From: Panagrolaimus kolymaensis
Lineage: Eukaryota; Nematoda; Chromadorea; Rhabditida; Panagrolaimidae
Direction: 5' to 3'
Assembly: GCA_028622995.1 (NCBI GenBank)
Contig: JAJQJQ010000027.1
Span: forward strand, 930,001 to 994,000
Length of the DNA: 64,000 bases
The notes under the pieces were generated by a model. That model saw nothing but the letters and a program-made list of their open reading frames with translations. It did not search any database and was not told the DNA's origin. This document shows positions 13,364-24,700 of the stretch, piece after piece. Each line of letters starts with the position of its first letter. Position 1 is the first letter of the stretch. The position numbers and the translations under genes are program-made.

Positions 13364-14762
13364 ATGAATGAAAGAAAAACAACTGGCTGAAGAAAAAAAA
13401 GGGAAAGTGTAAAGCAGCACATTCAAAATATAAATTCTCAAACTTTTATTTTCATTTTCGTTATCAGGAAAAATTTGGATAACTTTAAAATAAATTTTCT
13501 TGTAGTGCATGATCTGCAAATAGCATACAAGTTTCTTTTTTTTTAAATTTAGAAATGAATTATTTACATGCCGATTTTTTAAAGTAAAATTTTTTTAATT
13601 GAAGTTTGATAATAATGAACTAATATTTTGGCCATTTTTTTTGTTACATACCATTTTTGCTTTGTTTCCAATATTCATTTTCTTATTAAAAAATGTTTTA
13701 AAAAAAGAAGAAAACTTCTGTTTGCCGTTGTTTTCTGAAAAAGGAAAAAAAGACAAGACTCAAGGTTGTTGTCAATATGGTAAATAACTTACTTACTATT
13801 ATTAAACAAATGTAAAAGCGAAAAACTTACAATTTCACTTTTTTTTATTTTGCAGAAAAACTTTTGAGATATTTATAAATTGTTTTCATGTAATGGAGGA
13901 TACTACTGCAAGCATCGTATTTAATTATTTTCAAGATTGAAAACTTTATTAAATGGGTTATTTATTAAGGTTTGATGTTTTAACAAAAAATCTTATTTTA
14001 CTATAAAAAAAAGCTTTGTTCGTAAAGAAGAAGAAAATAAGGCAAAACTATGAAATATGATAAAGCAAAAAGTTTTTTTACTTTCTTTTTGTAATTGTCT
14101 TTCATCGAAAAAAAAAACATAGTGAGTGTGCTTTTATCCAAAAAATTAGGAGAAAAATGTATCAAAATTTTCTGGATGATGATTGAATAGTTGCAGCAAA
14201 AAGAAAAACAACAAAAACTGCAGGAAAGAGTAATTTCTTTGGCTCTCTTCCACAAACTTTTGATTCATCCATTTTACTATTTGTTTCTCGCATTTAAACT
14301 TATTCTTGGTTTGATAAAATTGATCTAAATCGATCCTATAAAAGGTTCGTATTTAAAATCCATGCCCTTTATTGCGGCGTTGGATAATTTATAAATTTTG
14401 GAAAGCCATTGCTTTTTAGCAACGGCAAATAATATCATAGCTTTTAAAATGTTCAATGGACGAACTAAATTTTTATCTAATGTGTTTGCAAAAGCAAATT
14501 ATCTATCTTTCGTCGTTGCGCCCCTAACAAAAGTTCATCTGTTTTCCATTTTTTTGTTTTTGAAGGAATAAAATAATAGCAAAACCCATTTTTCTAAACT
14601 TTTTATTTTGCAAGCCAATTAATGACGCTTTTTTGCATTTATGCAAATTTTAACATATTCCTTGCAACCATCAAAATTCGATATAAGCAATTTTTGATTC
14701 TCAGAAATTTTTTCATTCTTCGTTTTTGAAACCGTTGCTTGCAGTCGTCGACAGAAAAAAGA
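13364..14762. other. Intergenic, nothing recognised
   Basis: About 1.4 kb of AT-rich sequence between the MITE and the next gene. No frame with splice support and no RNA gene seen. It should hold the promoter of the membrane-protein gene starting at 14763. Confidence 0.4.
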
Positions 14763-16960
14763 ATGCTCGTTTCATCGCTCCTGTTTTTCTTCTTCTTCGT
14801 TGCTGTAAATTCTGGACGTGTTTCAACTTTAAGGAATGTCAACAATGAACTTGTGTCTGATGATCATCGTGAATTTGAAGAAACAATAAATGGTGGAGTA
14901 AGAATAATGTCTCCTGGAAGTTCTCAACTTGTTCTTACAAATGGACGTTTGGAAATTGACGTTGATTTACGCAAATGTACTGGAAAGTAAGTTACTAGGT
15001 GTTTGAATTATACAAAAATTATAATCGATAATATTTTAAGTGTTTTGTTTTGTTACAATTCTTCATCTTCAAAGTCATCATCATCTCCATCAAAGCTTTG
15101 TCCATCTAAACCAAACTTTTGTGGAATGCAAATTGTAGCTGATGACGACAAACTTGAATTGGCTGGTGTTAAACCCTTTGATAAAACCGAACTCAAAACA
15201 TGTTCTTCAATTCGAATGGAATATCCTCAAGCATCATATTGTGGTATTAAGGCTTTTAGCTGTGATCCCGTCGTTGATAAAGAAAATAGAATCACAATTG
15301 AAGTTCATCAAGTTTCGAAATCATGTCCTATCACAATCCTGAATGCTAAATTGTATGTTCCTCCATCATCGACAACGACTTCATCATCATTTTCAAAAGC
15401 TGTTATAATTATCACAACAGAAGCAACTGGTGAATCGAGTACATGGTGGATTTGGGCAATTGTTTCATTCTTCGTTATCATCATCATCATTTGCATCGTT
15501 GTGTAAGCTTGTTTATTTTTTATAGCATTAACTAAAACAACCATTTTCAGCTTTGTCTATAGGAAAAGATCGCTCAAAAAGAAGAGACAAGAACTTCAAA
15601 ATCTTCCTTTAACTGGTATAACTATTGGTAAAGAAGTTAAACAACAAGAAGATGAGAATGCAAAAGTTCAACCAGAAGAGAAAGAAGCTGCTGTAGTTGA
15701 AGAAACAAAGAAGCTCGAAGTTCCTAAAGCAAAAACTCCAAAGAAGAAAAAAGAAGCTCCTCCTCAACCAAAGAAAGAACAACCAAAGCAGCTTGAATCA
15801 ATTTCAAAGAATGAACAACCGAAACAGCCTGGAGCAAAGCCGAAGAAGAAACAACGAACTGTTGCCACTGAAATTACTGAAGAACCTCCGCAACTTCCTC
15901 CTGCCACTCCTGTGATTGAATCAAAAGAACCTCTCGTCGTTGAACCTCAAACTCCAAAGAATATCAAGAAGCAATCAAGGGCATGGGCACTCCACATGGG
16001 CTTATCAAAATCAAGAAGTTCTGGTTCAAGGTTTCGTGGTCGATACAGAGATAGCGTGGAATCGCAACGTTCATTCAACATGAAGCAATCTTTTGGTGCA
16101 CATTATGATTCAATGAAACGAAATGGTCTCCTTGGTGGAAATGAAAAAGAAATGATCGAAAAAATGTCAAAGTACGGTTTCATCATTTTTGTTTTCATTT
16201 CTCATTTTGATTCATTTTTAGGTGCTACAAACCTGATCCAAAGAAGAACATTCTCAGCGTGGAAGTTTCGCTCCTTTACAACTTCATTGGTGATGTGTTT
16301 GTTACCATCAATGGTCTTATGTATGTTTACTTTTATCACAAAATTGTCTAATATTGGTTAATTTTTAGGAAGAAATCGATGGATGAATTGAAAATACATG
16401 GTCTGAAACTTGATAAAAATGGAGATATCACACATATAACATCAAACGTTCGAAAGTTCCTTCAACATGCTGATACGCCAGAATATATGAAGTTTACATG
16501 TTTTGCACTTGAATATGGTCATCTGGTTCCTGGTGATGAAGAACATCTTCCGAAATATTCTATGGCTTTGCTTCTGGTCGTTGCTTTCTCACTCAATCAA
16601 CCTGATGAATCTCGTCGACGCGCTCTTGCAATCATGCGGTATGTTTTTGGGATTAACTATAGCTTCAAATAATTTACTCTTCTTTTTAGCCGTGAACTTC
16701 CATTTTGGAGACGTGAATCCAGTGTTAAAGAAAGAAAAGCTTTTGGATATCCTGCAAACTCGATTGAAGCTGCTTATCAAATTGAACCGAAATGTTTCGA
16801 CGATACAAAACTTGTTAAAACGAATTCATCACCCAATGCTTCTGAAGAAAAAAGATCAAATTCAAAGAAAGAAGCTAAAGAAACACCGACGCAAAGCAAA
16901 GAAGTGGTGATTGAAAAACCAAAGTCAAAATCAAAGTCAAAGAAGAAGAAACGACATTGA
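14763..16960 (+). CDS. Single-pass (type I) membrane protein with Lys-rich cytoplasmic tail, family unknown
   Basis: Six exons: 14763-14986, 15041-15502, 15551-16171, 16222-16320, 16369-16638 and 16690-16960, giving 648 residues; all introns are about 50 bases. Residues 1-18 form a signal peptide. The outside part has about eight Cys and a Ser-rich linker. A Trp-flanked membrane helix follows (WWIWAIVSFFVIIIIICIVV, near residue 208-230), then a basic stop-transfer (YRKRSLKKKKRQE). The cytoplasmic side has a Lys/Glu/Pro/Gln-rich low-complexity stretch of about 130 residues, a more ordered region around residues 340-570, and a basic C-terminus ending KKKKRH. I do not recognise any domain. A polyadenylation signal AATAAA lies at 17021-17026. 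The Lys-rich linker recalls a flexible tether, which is inference. Confidence 0.85.
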
Positions 16961-17020
16961 TGTGGAAGAAATTAGAGTAACTTTGTAATTATTGTATTTG
17001 TTGTATTTTATGTTTTGAAT

Positions 17021-17026
17021 AATAAA
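17021..17026 (+). promoter_or_regulatory. Polyadenylation signal AATAAA
   Basis: Canonical hexamer 61 bases past the stop codon of the preceding membrane-protein gene, in an AT-rich 3' UTR. Confidence 0.6.
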
Positions 17027-17784
17027 TGTTTTTGCACAAACTTTTTGTCTGATCTTTTAAAAAGCGGCAACCTTGATACGTTTTTCTCGATGGTTGAAAG
17101 CATGTTTAATGTGTTTACTTTTGCATATTATTATTCTCCATTCTTTAACGTTCTGTTCGATTGAAGCTCTGGCTTTTCAAAAATATTTCTGTCTCTTTCC
17201 TTTTGCGCGTTTTTTTCTGTTGTTTTTTTATATGAAAGTTTTTACCCGGTTAATATGTATGTATTTTGATTTTCAACTTAGAGGACATTAATGAAGTTTC
17301 TTGATTAAACGCACAAAAAATCGGTTTTACAACAAGCAATCATGTTAAGCAGCTTCTTAAATTGTCTGTTCTTCATAAAGTTAGGTAACCAGCGAAAAAT
17401 CTTTCTTTCATCATCGATCTTCAACGTATTCAAACCTTTACAATGGAGTTGGTTATGAATTCAAGCATGTATGTCAGTTAACTATGTTCGCAACATCCTT
17501 GCTGATTTAATTTGGGTCAATCATGTATCATCTTATGACATAATTTCATCTTTTTTAACAAACTCGAGAACCAAAAAATTTAAATCAAAAATTTGTCATC
17601 TTTCATCAAAAAAGATTCTCTAAGTTTAAACACAAAATTATAAAACTTTCTACTAATTACATAAAGCAAAGATTCATTACAATGTCTAACGTAAACAAAG
17701 AATATATTTATTTGTAGCTCAAAAAACAAGAACAATGAAAAAATGTTACAAGATCAAATAATACAATGTAAAAGAAACAAATTA
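17027..17784. other. Intergenic between convergent genes
   Basis: About 750 bases holding the two 3' flanks. No open frame with splice support or RNA gene was seen. Confidence 0.4.
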
Positions 17785-19174
17785 TTAGAATTCGAATTCG
17801 AGTTCAAGTTTACCAGGAGTTGGACAATCAGCAAGCAATTTTTGTTTGAGAATTAAAAGTTCAGCTTCATTTCGATAAGTAGTAAAAGAAAGTGTAAAAA
17901 GAGTATTTGGATGTTTCTGAAAAAAATAAAAAGAGTAAACATCAATAAATAAAAGATAACATTGCTCACCTTCATAAAATCAAGAAACGAATCAGCATCA
18001 AAATCTTCACAATAAATTGATGTTAACTTGAATACTCGAAGCTTTTTAAATGAAATAAGTTTATTGAGAGTTTTAAACGATCCTTTTAGAATTGAATCAA
18101 ATGTTTTCCTAAAAGACATACATAGATTAGAGAAAATAACGGAACATAGAAAACTTACATGTGAAATTTTTCGACATTTGGGAACTTTTGAAAGATCCTT
18201 TCAAAAGTAATAAAAGCATTTTTTTCATCGTTGATCCAAGTTCTGTCAAAATAAAAACTTTTGATGGTTCCAGAAGAAGTAAGCTTTTCAAATTCATTTA
18301 AGGATAAAGTTTGTTGATACAAGAACAAATCAGTGAGGTTGCAAACATGGACTTTCTTGAGCAAATTCGAAATCATTGCAAAATCTTTGCCTCCATAGTA
18401 ACCAGCATTGCCTTCAAATGGATCAGCATCAAAAGTTGAGAGAACACCGTCGAGAACAAGTTTCTTAGCAGGATGAGCAATGACACCATTGATACGCAAA
18501 TTTTTGGAATCAATCAAGCAAATTTCTGTAGGTTCATAATCAGCCTTCAAAGTCTTGTAACCATGCCAGAGAATTCCTTCTTTCAATTTAAAAAGTTTCT
18601 TTAGAACAAGAGATTTCTTTGCTTCTTCTTCAGCTTTTTGTTTTTCGATGATTTCTTTCATTTGAACATCGTCGCCATCTTCAAGAATTTCGATATCACT
18701 ATCATCAGCTTCATTATCAGCGACTTGTTTCGTTTGCAATCGAGAAATCTGTAAATAAATAAGTGAACAAAAATAAGGAAGATAATGTTTCAATTGAAAA
18801 ATGAACTAAAAGCCCCAACCTTTTCAAGATGTTTCTTATTTGTTTCTTCTAATTTAGCATTGACTTGGTTCAAACGAGCAATTTCATTTTCAAGCGATTT
18901 CTTCGAAACTTCAAAATCATTTTTCATTTGAGCTGTATGTTTTTGAAGTTCTTGAAATTTATGTTCCAAAATTCCCATCTAAAAAGGTACCAAAATTTAA
19001 TTATCCAAAGATTAAAAGTAAACATACTTCTTTCAATTTCTCTTCATATTTTGATTGGTAATGTGCAAGAAGAAAGCTATCGGTATTTGCTTGAGAAGTA
19101 GATGGTGGAGCATTTTCTTTATCATTGGTAGTCGATCGATGGCGGTTACGAGTTGTTACACGAGAGTTATCCAT
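17785..19174 (-). CDS. Coiled-coil protein with FTH-like C-terminal region, function unknown
   Basis: Five exons: 19174-19028, 18978-18820, 18748-18159, 18108-17970 and 17916-17785, giving 388 residues in frame. The N-terminus (MDNSRVTTRNRHRSTTNDKENAPP) is basic and polar. Residues about 35-120 form a long coiled coil rich in Lys, Glu and Gln heptads. An acidic linker follows (EADDSDIEILEDGDD). The C-terminal half has leucine-rich segments with regularly spaced hydrophobic strands (INGVIAHPAKKLVLDGVL, VHVCNLTDLFLYQQTLSL, RVFKLTSIYCEDFD). That layout recalls the FTH/DUF38-type regions that follow F-boxes in nematodes, but no F-box is visible. The family assignment is tentative. The last residues are ELEFEF. 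Confidence 0.8.
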
Positions 19175-20211
19175 GATTGTTAACAGCTCTAAAAATAAAA
19201 AATAAATGAATCGAGAAGTTTAAGAAATACAATCCGCGGAAGTGTATTCAGATTAAACGTGGATATCGAATAAACCAAAAGGTTTCGCAAAATATGCTCA
19301 AAAACATTTAGGAAAAAAAAGTTATCAAAAAAAGGAATATCAAAAATCGCAAAATACTTTTTTCATGCAAGTGAAACAATGGCGATTCTGCTATATTAAT
19401 CCGCGTAAGAGTTAAAATTGTCTCAAATTTGTTGCTTTTTTTTTTGAGGAGTGTTGGAAAGAGGATGCATGGATACCGTAACTTTTTTATGTGGTTTCAT
19501 TTTCCTTTATTATTTTTAAACCTGTCTTTTTTTTTAGTTACTTTTAAAGCTATCTGATTTTTTATTGTATTACTAACGCTTGATTCTTTTTTCATTAGTG
19601 AAAACGCTTCTTTTAAATTGAAATCAATTTTTTGCTCAAATTTTGTAAAATTGAAACAAGGAGTTTGAGTTAAAAAACTTTCTGCCGCAAAATTTTGATT
19701 TGAAAGATAAAAAATCTCATTTATTTAATGTTTTGCCGAAACATCCATGACTCATTTTGTTACAACACAAAAAAATAATACTCATTCATTCATTCATTGC
19801 TTTTTTTAAACCAATCTCTCTCTAACTCATACATACATAAGCAAGCTTACGTAAAATTGTATTATTATGAGTAATTTTTTCTTCTTTTTCTCATGTCTCA
19901 TTTATTTTGGTGCTTTTGCTTCTTCTCTAATTTTTGAACAATAATCTTTTTTTCTTTTCTCGGGCAAAAAAAAAAGAAAAGAAGATGATGGAAAAATAGT
20001 TTGCAGACATTTTTTTTGTTCCATCATTTTTCTTTTTTGTTTTTTCTTATATTTTCCAAAAAAAAATTTTTGTTTCAATGATGATGGCTTTTTTGTTGCT
20101 AGCAAATTATTGATTCGTTTGAATGAAAAAAAAATTTAATATTTATTTCCCAACTAAATTTTTACTTTTGTTCTTTTAAAAATTTTATCTCCATCAATTC
20201 CTTCGTTGAAA
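19175..20211. other. Intergenic between divergent genes
   Basis: About 1.0 kb, AT-rich, with a short (ATTC)n run near 19783-19800. It presumably carries promoters for both neighbours. No gene seen. Confidence 0.4.
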
Positions 20212-20787
20212 ATGCATTCAATTAAATGCGTTGTAATTGGTGATGGAGCAGTTGGTAAAACAAGTTTATTAATTTCATATACATCTAATGCATTTCCAAA
20301 TGAATATATTCCTACTGTATTTGATAATTATTCCTTAAATGTTATGGTGGATGGCCATACTGTTAGTCTGGCATTATGGGATACCGCGGGGCAAGAAGAT
20401 TATGATAGGCTTCGACCGTTGAGTTATCCCCAAACAGATATATTCATTTTATGTTTTTCACTTATAAATCCTTCATCATTAGAAAATATTCGTAAAAAAT
20501 GGATTCCTGAATTATTGCATCATAATCCACACACGCCTGTTATTTTAGTTGGAACTAAATTGGATTTGCGCACGAATGAAGCAACCATCGATAAATTAAG
20601 TGAACGACGATTAAGTCCAATTTCGACAGCTCAAGGATTTCAAATGGCAAAAGAAATCAAAGCTTTAAAATATATTGAATGTTCAGCATTAACTCACATT
20701 GGCTTACATCAAGTTTTTGATGAAACTATTCGATGTATTATTTTTCCACAAAGCGATAAACCTAAACGACGATGTAATATTCTTTAA
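20212..20787 (+). CDS. Rac-family small GTPase, intronless
   Basis: A 191-residue Rho-family GTPase. It has the P-loop GDGAVGKT, switch [11 protein letters not shown], switch [15 protein letters not shown], the base-recognition TKLD, the SAL motif, and a C-terminal basic stretch (KPKRR) before the CaaX box CNIL for prenylation. Members cycle between GDP and GTP at the plasma membrane and control actin. Length and sequence fit Rac (CED-10 or MIG-2 type) better than Cdc42 or Rho. The reading frame also runs two codons further 5', but the first ATG is at 20212. It has no intron although nearly every neighbour has several, which suggests a retrocopy; the frame is intact and all nucleotide-binding motifs are present, so it is probably functional. 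Confidence 0.92.
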   Translation: MHSIKCVVIGDGAVGKTSLLISYTSNAFPNEYIPTVFDNYSLNVMVDGHTVSLALWDTAGQEDYDRLRPLSYPQTDIFILCFSLINPSSLENIRKKWIPELLHHNPHTPVILVGTKLDLRTNEATIDKLSERRLSPISTAQGFQMAKEIKALKYIECSALTHIGLHQVFDETIRCIIFPQSDKPKRRCNIL

Positions 20788-21788
20788 AAAAAGTTTTATT
20801 TTATTAATTTTATTAACTTTTGTGACAGGCAAGAATCAATTAAAAAATAGTAAACTTTATTTGTTTAAAAAAACAATAGACTACTTTTTAAAATTATTTT
20901 TCGAATTCGCTAACGTTGTTTCCAGGATTCTAAGAAAAATACTTGTTTCTTTCGGGTCAAAAAATTTTATTAAGTCCTTTTTATAGTTTTTTTTGTTGAG
21001 AATTCAAAGCTTTATAGACCTTCAACACACACAAAAAAACAAAGATTCAATGCATAGTCATTGTTCACAATTTGCGCTAAAGCTAATTCGTAAAAGCTTC
21101 AATCAATATTAGCGAAAATTCAAACCAACAAAAAAATGCAAAACTGTTTTTTATTTTACATTGTCAATTTTTTTGGACTTACTCCTCAAAGTTTATTTTG
21201 GTTCCATTGTTGTTATTGATTATTTTTTAAACGTGCTTGTTTGTGATTAACCTTCTTTTTTTTGTTGTGAAAATAAATAAATAATATTATTAAAACATTT
21301 CTTGAATTAATGAAAAAAAAGCACTTACGCGCGCTAACACAACAAACAACGACTGCAAGCAGAATCATGGCTGAAGATTGAATTTATCAATCAACAACGA
21401 GGCTTGATAAAGATTTATGTGTATTTTTTTTAAAGTTTTTTGATCGTTTTGTTGTTAATAGTTTACATTGTTTGTTTACTATTGCTATTACCTTATTATT
21501 GTTAATTTTTTTTGTTTTGTATAAAAAATTGTAAAAATAAATTTTGATTGGCTTTTTTTTAACTTTGAAGGATGATGGATAACTAAAAATACTTTTATTC
21601 GATAGTTTGTTTGGTAGTAAGGAATATTAAGAAATGTCAGAGGAGAAATATTTGAAAAAAGGAAGGTACTTACATACAAATTTAAGAATGAAAAGTTACA
21701 AATTAATAAAAAAGAACAAAATTTATAAACTAAAAAAATTAATGGAATGAATGGAATAAGTTTGAAGGAAGGAAGAAATTACATATTT
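20788..21788. other. Intergenic between convergent genes
   Basis: About 1.0 kb, AT-rich, with no supported coding frame. 3' flanks of the GTPase and decarboxylase genes. Confidence 0.4.
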
Positions 21789-24700
21789 TTACATAGGTGT
21801 TTGTAAACCAGTTGGTTCAGCAGCTACTGTAGAAACATATTCCGTTTCATCATCATATGTATCGCCAGGTAAATGGCGGCTTTCTTGACTATCAGCTAAA
21901 AAAAATATATATATGATTTTATGTAGTTATTTTTTTCTTTAAAATCGAATCTTTATTAATGGAAAATTTTTATTTAATTATAAAACGTTGAATGTTTTTT
22001 AAGATATGCGATCGTGTACTTTTTGAAAAGGGAATTTTTCAAATTTTATTGTACAAATTAGAAAGCTTTGATTTTTTTCCTTCTTCAAATTTTGTGAAAC
22101 GTATATTTTTAACTAACAAGAAAAATCTCTTACATCGGCCTAAACCAAACATGGGCGCTCCACTTCCAGATAAACGAGTTCGAGCTGCAACACCTTTTTC
22201 AATTGCTTGTCTGAAACAATAATTTATTATTTTTTCCAACCAGCAAACAAAACTCAATGCAAATTTTTAATTTTAATTAACAAACCTCATAGTTCGATCT
22301 CGCATTAAATCTTGTGACATTTGTTTATGATTTCGTAAATTTAAATGTCGAACTATTTTAGGATTATAACATTTTGGATCGCTCACCATTCGAACGAGAA
22401 ATGATCGCTTTTCAGCAAGAGTATGACCTCGACGTTTTTCACTAAATGGAAGTTCTGCTGCCCCTGTTGAATTTGTATTTGTTGGAACTTGAGGTGGTGG
22501 AGCGGTGAATTGAGAAACTAAAGAGTTTGCAGAAATTGGAGGAGTATTTGGATCATAACTATTGAGGGAATCAATGGATGTCTAAAAAGATATGGAAAAA
22601 TTAGAAAATTGGAAGATTGTCACGCATGAAAAAATTAAACATATTAATTTTTAGGTATCAAAAAAAAGAATATTCAACTATGAAATTTTGCAGGCAAAAT
22701 TTTTTCTGCTAGGAATTTATTTTATTTTATGAAAATGATTATGTTATAGTTTCGCAGTAAAAATTTGGAATTTTTATAAATTTTTGTTTTCATGGCAAAA
22801 CACTTTTTTACTTTATTTTTTTCTTTTGCATAGGTTTTTTGTTTGTTTTCTCTCTCCATTCTTTTTTTCTTCCAGAACTTACATCCTTATTAGGTAGACT
22901 TTGAGAATCTGTGTCATCATTCACCAATTGATCATATTCTTTTTCTTCAAGCCTTTCAAGTTCTTCATTTTCTTCTATTGGTTCCGCTGTAGCTTCTTCA
23001 TCTAAAAATAAAATGAAGGATTTTATTAAAGGGCATCATCTTTTCCACTTGAAAAAAAAACATAAAAAAGTAATCATATCTTCAATAAATAAAAAGTAGC
23101 GTCATGCTTTTTTTTGTTTTTGAAAAAGTAATTCAAAGAAAAGTAAAAATGGAAATATTTTTTTACGTTTTTGTTTAACTATAAAATTTTTATATATGAG
23201 GAAAATATAAAAAAGAATTTTGAAGACACTTTTTATAAATTCATTTTTTGCGGCTTTTATGAAAAGCTTGGATGAAGAAAAGCTTGAGTCTCTGATATCA
23301 ACAAAAAAATTTTTTTATGATAATTAAAAGCTAGTCTCGTAGCTAGGATTTTTTTAAACAAAAATAGCATATTTATTATAATTTTTTTGACGACTACGAC
23401 TTTTTTTTAAAACAACTAATTTATGTTTGAATTAGAAAAAATAAAACAATTAATGGTTCGCAATTTTCTGGATGGCAAAAATTTTAATTAAAGAAATCCA
23501 AAAAAAAGTAATAATAATTAAAAATATTGTTTTTTTTCGTAAATAGAAAGTTTGAATGCTGTTCTCTTATTTTTTAAGTCACCGCAAAAATAAATTTTAT
23601 ATTTAAAACTTACGAAGAATATTTAAAGCAGTTTGTCGAATAATTTCATATGCAATAAATATATCTCGATCATTTGCATGCTCATGACACACCGCAAATC
23701 GAATAACAAATCTATCATTTAACGAAGCAGGAACCATATGAATTCGACCGGATGCATTTAATTTAGTTAGCAAATTTTGATTTGCTTCTTCGGAAGCTTT
23801 TAATCGAAAACATACTAATCCAAGAACGACATCTCCAACAATTTCAAATTTATCATCCAAACGCAAAATGGCTTCAAACTTTTTTGCAAGTCTTACATGT
23901 TCTCGAATATATGTTTGAAGCCCCTCAATTCCATACATTCGAATAACGAACCATAATTTAAGGGCACGAAATCGACGAGATAATGGAATTCCCCAATGTC
24001 GATAATCTATGGCTTTATCCGTCCATGAATGTTGAAGATATAAAGGATCCACAGCCAAAGCTTGAGTTAATTTAAATCTGTCTTTGACCCTAAAAATTTG
24101 AAATTACTGAATGTTTGTAAAATAAATAAATAAATAAATAAATAAGTTGATTTATGACGAGTTTTTTATGGAAACTTTTTTAGAATTGAAAAAAAGTTTT
24201 TTAATATTCGGTTTTTTAAATTTGCTTTCAAATTAAATGAAAGCATTCCAAAATTTATTTTAAGAATTTTCCAAAGCCACTTTTTTGAAGAGCCGGAATT
24301 TAATTATTACCTCAAACTTTGGGTAATTAAACCAAAGAATCCATCCTTTGTGATTTATTTATTTACAGCTAAAATTAAAAGGAAGATAAATTTGGGTGCA
24401 TTTTTTTGTTATTTGCGAGAGATATGGCAGAAAAAAGAAACGACAGAGAAAGCAAAGACTTTGACTATAAAAAAGAATGCTATGATTTTTGAGAGCGACA
24501 AACTTTTATGAAAGAAAAAAACAAAAGAAAAATATATGAAAGCGAGATAACAAAACAGTTCCATCCATTATTTTTTGGCCAAACCCGTTCACATTGCTTT
24601 TTTTTGATTCGAAAGATAGCAACTCAAAATGAAATATGTCTTTGGTTTTTACCCAAGTATCTCAAAGGTACTAGGAAATTTCTATGAACGATTTTTCACA

